Below, piece by piece: positions 26,162 through 33,938 of a DNA stretch of 55,349 nucleotides. The notes beneath the pieces were generated by a model. It saw nothing but the letters and a program-made list of their open reading frames with translations. It did not search any database and was not told the DNA's origin. Source of the stretch: Gammaproteobacteria bacterium F7. GTDB lineage: Bacteria > Pseudomonadota > Gammaproteobacteria > Pseudomonadales > IMCC2047. The translations under genes and the position numbers were made by a program. Position 1 is the stretch's first letter. Every line of letters begins with the position of its first letter. Where the stretch lies: the NCBI GenBank assembly GCA_001593685.1, contig LUKI01000010.1, positions 1 through 55,349 of the forward strand, read 5' to 3'.

Positions 26162-27736
26162 CTAGCTGTTTGTCATTATTGCAGGCGAACCCTGAGAGAT
26201 CTCTGCCTGACGCATGGATACCGAGACCGATGTACCGTGCCCCGGCACAGAATTGATCGTAAAAAACATACCCGCTGTGAGACAGAGCTCCGTCACAATC
26301 CCCAACCCCAAACCGTGGCCACCGGAGTCGCCCCCCCTGTTTAAGGGGGTCAGAGCATCTTTCAACGCTTCCTCATTCATACCCCGGCCATTGTCATGCA
26401 CCTGAAAAACAATCTGACCGCCCCGACGACGAAAAGCCAGCAGGATACGTGTCGCATCAGCATGCCTGATGGCATTGGAAATAAGGTTATTCATGATTCG
26501 CAGGGTCGACAAAGGCTCAACGCTCACCGGATAGTCGGGGCACCTTACCGTCAATCGTATGCCTCGTTTGTCAGCCTCATCACTGAACATTTGCAATAGA
26601 GTTTTAGCGAACAGCGAAGTAGATACGGCTTCCTGTTGTGGTTGGTTAGCTGTATCAGGCATATCCAATGATGAACACCCTACCCCCTCATCAATGTAGG
26701 AATGCGCGAGACTGGCGATATATTCAACCGCCTGCGAGAGTTTCTCATCGCCACCAGCCGTTTGTTGCATCTGATCAATGACAATGCGCAGTGCAGAAAT
26801 GGGCTGTTTGAGGTCGTGGGACACTGTCGCTAACCTTGAACGGTGTTGCGCCGCAGCCGACACAGCCGCCTGATAGTCTTGTTCAGCCTGTAATAATTCT
26901 AGCTGCAATTCAGCCTCATTTTTGGCCGCCTCAATAGCGCGGCGCTCAGCCTGATCCTTTTGGCGTGCACTGACAAAGGCTTGCCAAATCACAATGGTCA
27001 TCGAGAATCCGGCAAACAGAATCAGCGCCAATCGATTCACCAGATTTAACTCCGATTGACTAAAGCCAGTAGAAGCAAAATGAAATAGATAGGTGCCCAC
27101 AGCAAACAGGCCAACAACCCAAGGGAAAAGGCGTATTACCCGGCTAAGCTGTCGATCCTCCGTGGGCCAGCTCAAGGGCGGTAATACTTGCCCAATAACC
27201 ATACCGAAAAAAAGAATATTAACGGGCACCCACATGGTCACCAGAGAAATTTTCCCCAGCCAAAAATAACAACTTAATGGGAACAGCGCCGACACTACCG
27301 CTAACACAAAGAAGTAATTGACGTAGCGCCCAAGGGCGTGAGTCCGGTCAAGCCGGATGGCAATCATCCAATAGCCATAGGCAGCAACACTGGCGGTCAA
27401 CAGATACGGAACGACCCAAGTGACAAAATCACTCGCTCCAATAAGGTAAGCCAGCGTCCCATCCATGCCTGCGACATTGACCGTCAACAGGAAAAAGAAC
27501 AGCACGTAGACCAACCAATAATAGGCTCGGTAAGCAACGACGATGGCCGCCGAAAACAACACGCCACTGAGCATAAAGGTGTAGAACAGAGTATCCCAAT
27601 GGGTCAGCACGGGATTTTCGGTTAACGCCCAGGCATTTGAACCGCAAAGCAGACTAACCACTGCCAGCAGCAGCTGCAGCAACCTCAGTCTTCCTGTTAT
27701 TCTTTTAGCGCTGCCTACAAACATCGGAATTCTCAT
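26162..27736 (-). CDS. Polytopic sensor histidine kinase
   Basis: The 524-residue kinase has about seven hydrophobic segments between residues 20 and 255, the layout of 7TM-type sensors, then a coiled-coil (about 256-298). The H-box RLATVSHDLKQPIS contains His307, and the HATPase domain includes NNLISNAIRHA, DNGRGM and GLGLGIV. It should sense a membrane or lipid-soluble signal and phosphorylate the NarL-type regulator encoded 52 bp upstream. An inverted-repeat operator precedes it by 46 bp and the serpin gene follows by 12 bp, so kinase and serpin form one unit. The ATG at 27736 has AGGA very close; the ATG at 27724 is an alternative start. Confidence 0.85.
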   Translation of the reverse strand: MRIPMFVGSAKRITGRLRLLQLLLAVVSLLCGSNAWALTENPVLTHWDTLFYTFMLSGVLFSAAIVVAYRAYYWLVYVLFFFLLTVNVAGMDGTLAYLIGASDFVTWVVPYLLTASVAAYGYWMIAIRLDRTHALGRYVNYFFVLAVVSALFPLSCYFWLGKISLVTMWVPVNILFFGMVIGQVLPPLSWPTEDRQLSRVIRLFPWVVGLFAVGTYLFHFASTGFSQSELNLVNRLALILFAGFSMTIVIWQAFVSARQKDQAERRAIEAAKNEAELQLELLQAEQDYQAAVSAAAQHRSRLATVSHDLKQPISALRIVIDQMQQTAGGDEKLSQAVEYIASLAHSYIDEGVGCSSLDMPDTANQPQQEAVSTSLFAKTLLQMFSDEADKRGIRLTVRCPDYPVSVEPLSTLRIMNNLISNAIRHADATRILLAFRRRGGQIVFQVHDNGRGMNEEALKDALTPLNRGGDSGGHGLGLGIVTELCLTAGMFFTINSVPGHGTSVSVSMRQAEISQGSPAIMTNS

Positions 27737-27781
27737 GTCCTAATTGGTAAGCCATTGTCGCTGCTATTTAAGCAAGCTGTT

Positions 27782-27799
27782 ATGGGGTCTATACCCCAT
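27782..27799 (-). promoter_or_regulatory. ATGGGG-N6-CCCCAT operator, copy B
   Basis: The same 6-6-6 architecture as copy A at 24776-24793. It overlaps the stop codon of the regulator gene and lies 46 bp upstream of the kinase start. A kinase-serpin promoter is expected here. Two copies at similar distance from two operons of one locus argue against chance. Confidence 0.62.
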
Positions 27800-28442
27800 T
27801 AACATCAATCAGCCCATCCTTCAGCGCTCTCGCCAACAGCTGAGCGACAGAATGAACCTCCAGTTTATTCATCAGACTAGTGCGATGTTTATCGACTGTT
27901 TTGGGGCTAATAAAAAGCGCTTCGGCAATTTCCTTATTGGTTTTTCCAGCCACAATCATATTTAAAACCTGCCGCTCACGGTCGGTTAAAGCAACCGCCT
28001 GTTGGCCCTGTTCAATCAGCTCAAGAAAATCAGGCGCAACATATCGCCCCCCTTGCAAAATTAAAGGGAGTTTTTCGCGCATTTGATCAACCGGAGAGCC
28101 TTTACTGAATAACCCTTCAACGCCACTTTCCACAATGGTGGCGAGTAAGCCCGGCGCACTGATACCGGTAAAAACAATGATTCGCGAGTCAGGACTCCAA
28201 CGACGAATATCATGAATAATTTCGGCACCGCTAGCTAGCGGCATAGAGATATCAAGAAAGAGAAGGTCTGGCTTTTGTGCTTTAGCAGCAGCAAGTGCTC
28301 CCAGACCATTTTCAGCAACAGCGACAACCTGATACTGGTGGCTACTCTCGGACGAGAGGTTTATTAATAGGCTATCAATCGCACTGCGAATAATTTCATG
28401 ATCGTCAGCAATGACAACAGAGATCGTTTTGACCTGAGCCAT
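27789..28442 (-). CDS. NarL/FixJ-family response regulator
   Basis: This protein of 217 residues has a receiver domain (acidic pocket ADDHE at residues 12-16, phosphoacceptor Asp64 in LLFLDISMP) and a C-terminal LuxR-type helix-turn-helix (LTDRERQVLNMIVAGKTNKEIAEALFISPKTVDKHR, from about residue 152). It is encoded directly upstream of the polytopic kinase. NarL-type regulators bind inverted repeats as dimers, which suits the two ATGGGG-N6-CCCCAT sites in this locus. A third palindromic stretch at 28456-28482 lies before its own start. Confidence 0.92.
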   Translation of the reverse strand: MAQVKTISVVIADDHEIIRSAIDSLLINLSSESSHQYQVVAVAENGLGALAAAKAQKPDLLFLDISMPLASGAEIIHDIRRWSPDSRIIVFTGISAPGLLATIVESGVEGLFSKGSPVDQMREKLPLILQGGRYVAPDFLELIEQGQQAVALTDRERQVLNMIVAGKTNKEIAEALFISPKTVDKHRTSLMNKLEVHSVAQLLARALKDGLIDVNGV

Positions 28443-28455
28443 TTATTTATACGCC

Positions 28456-28482
28456 CGTTAAGTAAATAAAATTTATTTAACG
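28456..28482. promoter_or_regulatory. AT-rich palindrome before the response regulator
   Basis: CGTTAA and TTAACG (28456-28461, 28477-28482) flank an internally symmetric TAAAT/ATTTA core. It lies 14 bp upstream of the regulator start. An operator or promoter element is possible; there is no match to a named site. Confidence 0.35.
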
Positions 28483-28632
28483 CGGCATACAACGACTCAA
28501 TGATGATAAATGAATCGCCGCGACTTTAGGATCAGCCATGGCGAATATGTACCGTCAACGCCCTTGTAATCCATTGAACTAAATCCTAACACACTTCCCA
28601 CTTCCGCTTGATTCAAATTAGTTACATTAAAC

Positions 28633-28666
28633 GGTTTATTGGGGGCTTCGAAGCTCCCAATAAACC
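28633..28666 (-). terminator. Hairpin after the GST gene
   Basis: A near-perfect stem of about 15 bp (GGTTTATTGGG.GCTTCGAAGC.CCCAATAAACC with one mismatch) sits 18 bp past the GST stop on the minus strand. The T-run is poor, so its efficiency is uncertain. Confidence 0.65.
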
Positions 28667-28683
28667 ATCTTTTATAACCTCTA

Positions 28684-29316
28684 TTAGGCAGCGTGTTTAT
28701 TAAGCCCCGCTGCAGTTGGTTGCATAGCAACAAAACCCGGGAGTGCTTCGACACGGCTTAACCATGCACGGATATTCGGATAGTTACTCAGGTCAACACC
28801 ACCCTCCGGCGCATGGGCGATATAAGCGTAATTAGCAACATCAGCAATGGTGACATGATCCGTCGCCAGCCACGCACGTCCTGCCAGATGTTTGTCGAGC
28901 ACTTCAAAAAATGCGTGCGACGTATCTATCGCTTTTTGGTGATCCAGGTCTGCACCAAATACATTCACCAGACGCGCAGCAGCAGGCCCTGAAGCAACAG
29001 GGCCGGCAGCAACAGACAGGAAACGTTGCACTTGCGCGGCATCTTCGGCAGCAGTCGGCAGCCAGATACTTTCTGGATCATATTTTGTCGCCAGATAAAC
29101 CAGAATCGCGTTGGAATCGGCCACAGTCACATCACCATCCTGCAACACTGGCACCTGCCCAAAACGGTTTTTTTCTAGAAACGACGGTTGCTTATGAGCA
29201 CCTCCCATCAAATCAACATCAATGAGGTTGGCCTCTAAGCCCAACAGCGACAGTAACAGCTCTGCTCGATGGGCGTGACCGGATAGTGCGTGACGGTATA
29301 AGTTAATGTTAGTCAT
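28684..29316 (-). CDS. Glutathione S-transferase family protein
   Basis: This 210-residue cytosolic GST has an N-terminal thioredoxin-like domain (NLYRHALSGHAHRAELLLSLLG, then GQVPVLQDGDVTVADSNAI with the conserved cis-Pro and the Glu/Asp-Ser glutathione site) and a C-terminal helical domain with the N-capping VTIADVANYAYI segment. The start at 29316 is preferred to 29343 because GGAGAG lies upstream at the right spacing. It is probably in the same regulon as the flavoprotein fusion encoded 83 bp upstream. The substrate is unknown. Confidence 0.9.
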   Translation of the reverse strand: MTNINLYRHALSGHAHRAELLLSLLGLEANLIDVDLMGGAHKQPSFLEKNRFGQVPVLQDGDVTVADSNAILVYLATKYDPESIWLPTAAEDAAQVQRFLSVAAGPVASGPAAARLVNVFGADLDHQKAIDTSHAFFEVLDKHLAGRAWLATDHVTIADVANYAYIAHAPEGGVDLSNYPNIRAWLSRVEALPGFVAMQPTAAGLNKHAA

Positions 29317-29399
29317 ATTGATCTCTCCTTTGGTAATGCGCACTGTTCAATAACAAGTGCATTTATTTTAAATAATGTCAGTTCAGGCAAACTGCTAAG

Positions 29400-30974
29400 C
29401 TAAATATCCAACACTAGGTGTTCGCCTTTTGCGCGTGACACACAGGGACACATCAGCCGATCGTCAATACGCTCAGCTTCAGTTAACGCGGCATCATGGT
29501 GGTCAGCATCACCCTCAACCACCTTCACCGCGCAGGACTTACACTCACCGACCCGGCAGCTGTATGGCACGTCTATCCCTGCCTCCAGTACCGCATCGAG
29601 AATTGTCTGATCGGCAGTTACCTCAAGCTGCTTTCCAGAACGTTTTAGAGTTACATCAACAGGTTTGGCATCTACCGGGGTAGCCGTTGAAAATCGCTCA
29701 CAAATAAGTCGACTGTCTTCAATGTTGGCTGCCCTAGCCGCGGCTGTAACAGCCTCAATCAAACGGCTTGGCCCACAGACATAAAATAAAGCGTCGTTTG
29801 GGGCATTCTGAAAAATGGCAGGCAGATCCATACGCTCATTTTCAGAGGAACAATACAGCTGTATGTGCTCACCAAATTCGCGAACCAAGCGATCCCGGAA
29901 AGCCATCTCTGATGCCGTTTTTCCGGCATAGTGGATACTGAAAGGATTACCACGATTATGCAGCGCCTGAGCCATTGGCTTAATGGCAGTGATACCAATG
30001 CCACCGGCGATCAGGACCGCTGGTCTTGAGTCGGCATGCAACTTGAAATTATTTACAGGCAAAGCGCAATGCAGCTGAAGCCCCAGGTTAAACTGCCGAT
30101 GCAGCGCTAAAGAGCCCCCGCTCCCCTGTTCTTCACGTAACACCGCAATTTCATAAACATCGCGACGTGCAGGGTTGGAACAAATCGAGTAATGTCGAAT
30201 TGCCGGTTTACCATTTTCAAGCTGCACCGGAATTTGTAGATGGGAACCAGCGTCTACCACCGGTAAGTCATTACCATTGCTAGCCCGTAATTCGTAAGCG
30301 CGAACTCGAGGTGTTAGCTGTCGGATACCTGAAATAACCAAATCGAGCGGGCCATTACCTAGCTCCTTGGGGAGCTCACCCGGAAAATCGTCAGTGTTGA
30401 GCTCCCGGCTCTCTTCCAGTAGCGGTGCGATCAATTCATGCACCTCTGTTTCTGTATAACGGGGAGTAATGTGCTGCGGGCAATTCCAGTCAAAGGCTTC
30501 AATATGAATAAGAAAGCCCCGCTCGACTCGTGCGCGGTAATCTTCTACCTGCAGCTGTGCCAGCAGGCTAGAATCATCAGGCTTAATAACCTCGATTCGC
30601 CCCAGCATTTTCAAGCGACGGCGGTTCGGGTAGTCCATTAAAAACAATGCCACTCGATTGTTTTTACGGAAATTGCCCAGGCTAACGTACTGACGATTAC
30701 CGCTGAAATCAGCAAACCCAAGCGTCTTTTCATCAATCACTTTCAGAAAACCGATCGGACCACCTCGGTGCTGAACATAGGGCCAATCCGTTTCACTGAC
30801 ACTGGCCATATAGAAGCTGTCTCTGGCAGCAATGAAGGTTGTTTCCCGCGCCGCTAATAAATGATGATGATCAACGCCATGATCCATAGGCGCGTAACCA
30901 TTGCGACTGCCTTCTTCAGTCTGAATACCCCGAACAGTATCGGTGAATACAATCTGCGCAAACTTATGGGTCAT
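29400..30974 (-). CDS. PNPOx-FNR-ferredoxin fusion oxidoreductase
   Basis: Three modules occur in 524 residues: an N-terminal FMN-binding pyridoxamine-phosphate-oxidase-like domain (about residues 30-190), a ferredoxin-NADP reductase-type FAD/NAD domain (RHYSICSNP flavin motif, AGGIGITAIKPM, YVCGPSRL), and a C-terminal plant-type [2Fe-2S] domain with C-x4-C-x2-C (CRVGECKSC) and a distal Cys in LMCPC. It should move electrons from NAD(P)H through FAD and the cluster to FMN or an external acceptor. The start at 30974 is preferred to 31013. It is divergent from a LysR gene with a TATTCC-N7-GGAATA site between them, and followed by GST, which suggests a detoxification response. Confidence 0.85.
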   Translation of the reverse strand: MTHKFAQIVFTDTVRGIQTEEGSRNGYAPMDHGVDHHHLLAARETTFIAARDSFYMASVSETDWPYVQHRGGPIGFLKVIDEKTLGFADFSGNRQYVSLGNFRKNNRVALFLMDYPNRRRLKMLGRIEVIKPDDSSLLAQLQVEDYRARVERGFLIHIEAFDWNCPQHITPRYTETEVHELIAPLLEESRELNTDDFPGELPKELGNGPLDLVISGIRQLTPRVRAYELRASNGNDLPVVDAGSHLQIPVQLENGKPAIRHYSICSNPARRDVYEIAVLREEQGSGGSLALHRQFNLGLQLHCALPVNNFKLHADSRPAVLIAGGIGITAIKPMAQALHNRGNPFSIHYAGKTASEMAFRDRLVREFGEHIQLYCSSENERMDLPAIFQNAPNDALFYVCGPSRLIEAVTAAARAANIEDSRLICERFSTATPVDAKPVDVTLKRSGKQLEVTADQTILDAVLEAGIDVPYSCRVGECKSCAVKVVEGDADHHDAALTEAERIDDRLMCPCVSRAKGEHLVLDI

Positions 30975-31082
30975 GTCTTTCTCCTGTAACCACCCTGCTC
31001 TGCTAATGAGCATGTGTATTTAGCGTGAAGACACTTTGACAAATTCCTTTTAAAAGAAGAATATCCATTTTAATTAATAGAT

Positions 31083-31101
31083 TATTCCATTTATCGGAAT
31101 A
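31083..31101. promoter_or_regulatory. LysR-type operator TATTCC-N7-GGAATA
   Basis: A perfect 6-bp inverted repeat with 7-nt spacer lies in the 146-bp gap between the divergent fusion oxidoreductase and lysR genes, 19 bp before lysR. It fits the LTTR pattern of dyads in a divergent control region. Confidence 0.55.
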
Positions 31102-31120
31102 TTAGAGAGACAAAGGATAT

Positions 31121-32014
31121 ATGGACCGCTTCCACTTAATGACTGTTTTTGTCGCTGTTGCCGAAACAGAAGGGTTTGCAGCGGGCGCACGTCGCCTCAA
31201 TATGTCACCACCAGCCGTGACACGTGCCATCGCCTCACTGGAAGCTCAACTTGGTGTTAAGCTCTTTAACCGCACAACGCGCTACGTGCGTACAACTGAG
31301 GCCGGACAACGTTATTTAAGTGATGCACGCCGCATATTGGCTGATCTTGATGCCGCCGACGAAGCCGCGGCCGGGATAAACGCCGAACCACGTGGACACC
31401 TGACAATTACAGCGCCCGCCATGTTTGGGCGCATGCATGTTATGCCCGGGATAATCGAATACCTTGAGCGTTATCCAAACACACAGGTCTCGGCTGTTTT
31501 CCTGGACCGGGTCGTCAACCTGCTTGAGGAAGGTATTGATGTTGGCATCCGCATTGGAGAACTCCCGGATTCCAGCATGCGAGCTTTACGAGTCGGAGAA
31601 GTCAGGATAATCACTTGCGCCGCACCAGAATATTTAGCCAAAAATGGAACCCCCAAACATCCAGATGAGCTATCTGAACATGAGGTCATTACCTCGCTTG
31701 CTGGCAATAGTTCTGCAAATTGGTCATTTCCCTCTACGAAATCACCACAACGCTTAACATCGAGGCTCAAGGTAACCACCAACGATGCTGTTATTGCCGC
31801 TGCTGAACAGGGTCTCGGTATCACCCGCCTGCTTTCCTATCAGGTTTTACCGGCCATAGCAGAAGGCAAGTTACAGGTTATTCTTGAGGACTTTGAGCCC
31901 ACACCACAGCCCGTTCATATCATTCATCGTGAAGGAAGATTTTCATCTGCGCGGGTTCGTGCGTTTATTGATTTATTGGCTGAACAGCTCAGAGCGAATC
32001 AATCCATTCACTGA
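31121..32014 (+). CDS. LysR-family transcriptional regulator
   Basis: This LTTR of 297 residues has an N-terminal helix-turn-helix (GFAAGARRLNMSPPAVTRAIASLEAQLG, about residues 18-45) and a substrate-binding domain. By divergent arrangement it probably controls the fusion oxidoreductase and GST genes. The nnrS gene follows by 67 bp on the same strand and may be co-transcribed. The effector is unknown. Confidence 0.88.
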   Translation: MDRFHLMTVFVAVAETEGFAAGARRLNMSPPAVTRAIASLEAQLGVKLFNRTTRYVRTTEAGQRYLSDARRILADLDAADEAAAGINAEPRGHLTITAPAMFGRMHVMPGIIEYLERYPNTQVSAVFLDRVVNLLEEGIDVGIRIGELPDSSMRALRVGEVRIITCAAPEYLAKNGTPKHPDELSEHEVITSLAGNSSANWSFPSTKSPQRLTSRLKVTTNDAVIAAAEQGLGITRLLSYQVLPAIAEGKLQVILEDFEPTPQPVHIIHREGRFSSARVRAFIDLLAEQLRANQSIH

Positions 32015-32081
32015 AAGTGGCACTGAACGTACCCCCCGTTTTATGCGATGATTGCGGTAACTTATCGATCAAGATCACACT

Positions 32082-33269
32082 ATGAATAACACCAGCAGCA
32101 CCTCACCAGCAAACGTCCTACTCAGCTTCGGCTTTCGCCCCTTCTTTCTAGGCGCAGGTATTTTTGCAGTTATCTCGGTCACTCTATGGCTGGCTTTCTT
32201 CCTTAACCTGTTTACCTTGCCGGCCGGCCCGATCTCCGGCTTTCAATGGCACGCGCATGAGATGATCTACGGCTATGCGATGGCAGTCATTGCCGGCTTT
32301 CTGCTCACTGCCGTCAGTAACTGGACCGGGCTGCCAACTCCCAAGGGCATCAAGCTAGCAGCAATTTTTGGCCTTTGGGCAATGGCCAGGTTGTTATTCA
32401 GCCTCGGCGACCCCTATCTGTTAGCGTCAGCGGTTTTTGACCTGCTCTTTAACACTATTTTACTCATCGTTTTAAGTCGGCTGGTTATCCAAAGTAAGCA
32501 ACACAAACAATTTGCCGTTATTGCAAAACTGCTGATCCTATTAATCTGCAACCTACTATTTTTCCTTGGTGTTTATGGTTACGTTGAAGATGGTTTTCTG
32601 TGGGGTATTTATGGTGGCCTGTATACCATCATCGGGCTGATATTAACCATTGGTCGTCGTGTCATGCCGTTTTTTATCGAACGCGGCACGCCAGAGTCAG
32701 TAAATCCTTTTAATTCAAAATGGTTGGATTTAGGCAGTCTGTTCGCGGTACTGGTGTTCTTTGTTTCAGAGTTAGTCTTTAAGACTGAGGCACTATCTGC
32801 CTATTCGGCCCTGCTGATCGCTTTAATTAACAGCGCCCGACTCATCGGATGGCATACCCCGGGCATCTGGAAACGCAGTCTGCTGTGGAGCCTCTACCTA
32901 TCCTTTTGGTTTATTTGCTTAGGCTTCCTGTTATTTGCCGGCAGCTACTTTTTTGATTTTCCAAAAAACCTGGCCATTCATGCCCTCGCCTATGGCGGTC
33001 TCGGCTTAGCGACGCTGAGCATGATGTCCCGAGTCAGTCTTGGTCATACCGGACGCGACCTCAGCAAGCCCTCAAAGCTGATTGCGCTGGCATTCATACT
33101 ATTTATCATTGGCACAATGGCTCGGGTACTGCTGCCATTGCTCAATACTTTTGATTATTTGCTGTTAATCAAAATTTCACAGTTTTTATGGATCGGCGCC
33201 TTCACGATTTTCACATTGGTTTACTTGCCTATCCTCTCTAGCCCCCGCCCAGATGGCAAACCCGGCTAA
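32082..33269 (+). CDS. nnrS: NnrS family membrane protein
   Basis: This polytopic protein of 395 residues has about 12 membrane helices and NnrS motifs: SFGFRPFFLGAG near the N-terminus, FQWHAHEMIYGYAMAVIAGFLLTAV with two His, and RRVMPFF. NnrS is a haem- and copper-containing membrane protein that relieves nitric-oxide stress, apparently by keeping iron-nitrosyl species from forming. There are no denitrification genes in the window. A link with the upstream LysR or oxidoreductase is positional only. Confidence 0.9.
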   Translation: MNNTSSTSPANVLLSFGFRPFFLGAGIFAVISVTLWLAFFLNLFTLPAGPISGFQWHAHEMIYGYAMAVIAGFLLTAVSNWTGLPTPKGIKLAAIFGLWAMARLLFSLGDPYLLASAVFDLLFNTILLIVLSRLVIQSKQHKQFAVIAKLLILLICNLLFFLGVYGYVEDGFLWGIYGGLYTIIGLILTIGRRVMPFFIERGTPESVNPFNSKWLDLGSLFAVLVFFVSELVFKTEALSAYSALLIALINSARLIGWHTPGIWKRSLLWSLYLSFWFICLGFLLFAGSYFFDFPKNLAIHALAYGGLGLATLSMMSRVSLGHTGRDLSKPSKLIALAFILFIIGTMARVLLPLLNTFDYLLLIKISQFLWIGAFTIFTLVYLPILSSPRPDGKPG

Positions 33270-33300
33270 CAAGTGCCCGCATTTTATATGCGGATATTCG

Positions 33301-33328
33301 TTGACTCACAGCTCAACACACCTATAAT
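33301..33328 (+). promoter_or_regulatory. Strong sigma-70 promoter of the cold-shock gene
   Basis: TTGACT, 16 nt, TATAAT. This predicts a start near 33335 and a leader of about 160 nt before the cold-shock ATG, the length typical of cspA-type thermosensitive leaders. Confidence 0.75.
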
Positions 33329-33496
33329 GAGACTCAGCTTGAAAGTAAGCGTTAATATTTATGTACACCGTTTCGATGTCTTTTCTGTTAGTACCTCGTC
33401 CTGTATTTCATAAGTAAACAGCAACACTCTCAGCACAATCGCTCAATGCAATAATTGCAACGAGCATAATTACTCTTGATTTAAAGGATCGACATT

Positions 33497-33703
33497 ATGT
33501 CTTCTACTACTGGTACAGTTAAATGGTTCAACGAAACTAAAGGCTTTGGCTTCATCGAGCAAGAAAACGGCCCAGACGTTTTCGCACACTTCAGCGCTAT
33601 TCAAGGCGACGGTTTCAAAACTCTGGCTGAAGGCCAACGCGTTCAGTTCGACGTAACTCAAGGCCAAAAAGGCCCACAAGCTTCTAACATCGTTGCTATC
33701 TAA
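33497..33703 (+). CDS. CspA-family cold-shock protein
   Basis: This 68-residue OB-fold protein has both RNA-binding motifs: KGFGFIEQ (RNP1) and DVFAHFSAI (RNP2). It binds single-stranded RNA and DNA and melts mRNA structure, either in cold or constitutively. AAAGGA lies 8 nt before the ATG. The strong promoter, long leader and efficient terminator suggest high expression. Which paralogue it is (CspA, CspC or CspE type) cannot be told. Confidence 0.95.
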   Translation: MSSTTGTVKWFNETKGFGFIEQENGPDVFAHFSAIQGDGFKTLAEGQRVQFDVTQGQKGPQASNIVAI

Positions 33704-33765
33704 GTCTAAGGACTTATTTGCAACCGGCCCTTCACGGGGTTGAGCTTGTAGAGTTAAAGAAAGTT

Positions 33766-33799
33766 AAAGGGGTAAGACCAATGGTCTTATCCCTTTTTT
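33766..33799 (+). terminator. Rho-independent terminator after the cold-shock gene
   Basis: The AGGGGTAAGACCA / TGGTCTTATCCCT stem, with a tiny loop and one G-T pair, is followed by TTTTTT. Confidence 0.9.
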
Positions 33800-33938
33800 A
33801 TTGCCTGATCATTGCCGTTAAAGCTCTAGCTAACAACCAAATTGCTCAACTAAAAAGTTACTTTTGTAAAATTCGGCACTAAGCTTTTTAAGATAACGTC
33901 GAGACAAAATAGCACTGCCCGACGTTTTTCTTTTGTGA

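Noticed and set aside
28497-28754. 85-codon minus-strand frame overlapping the GST gene end
   Set aside because: Shares the GST coding region in another frame and spans the terminator hairpin.
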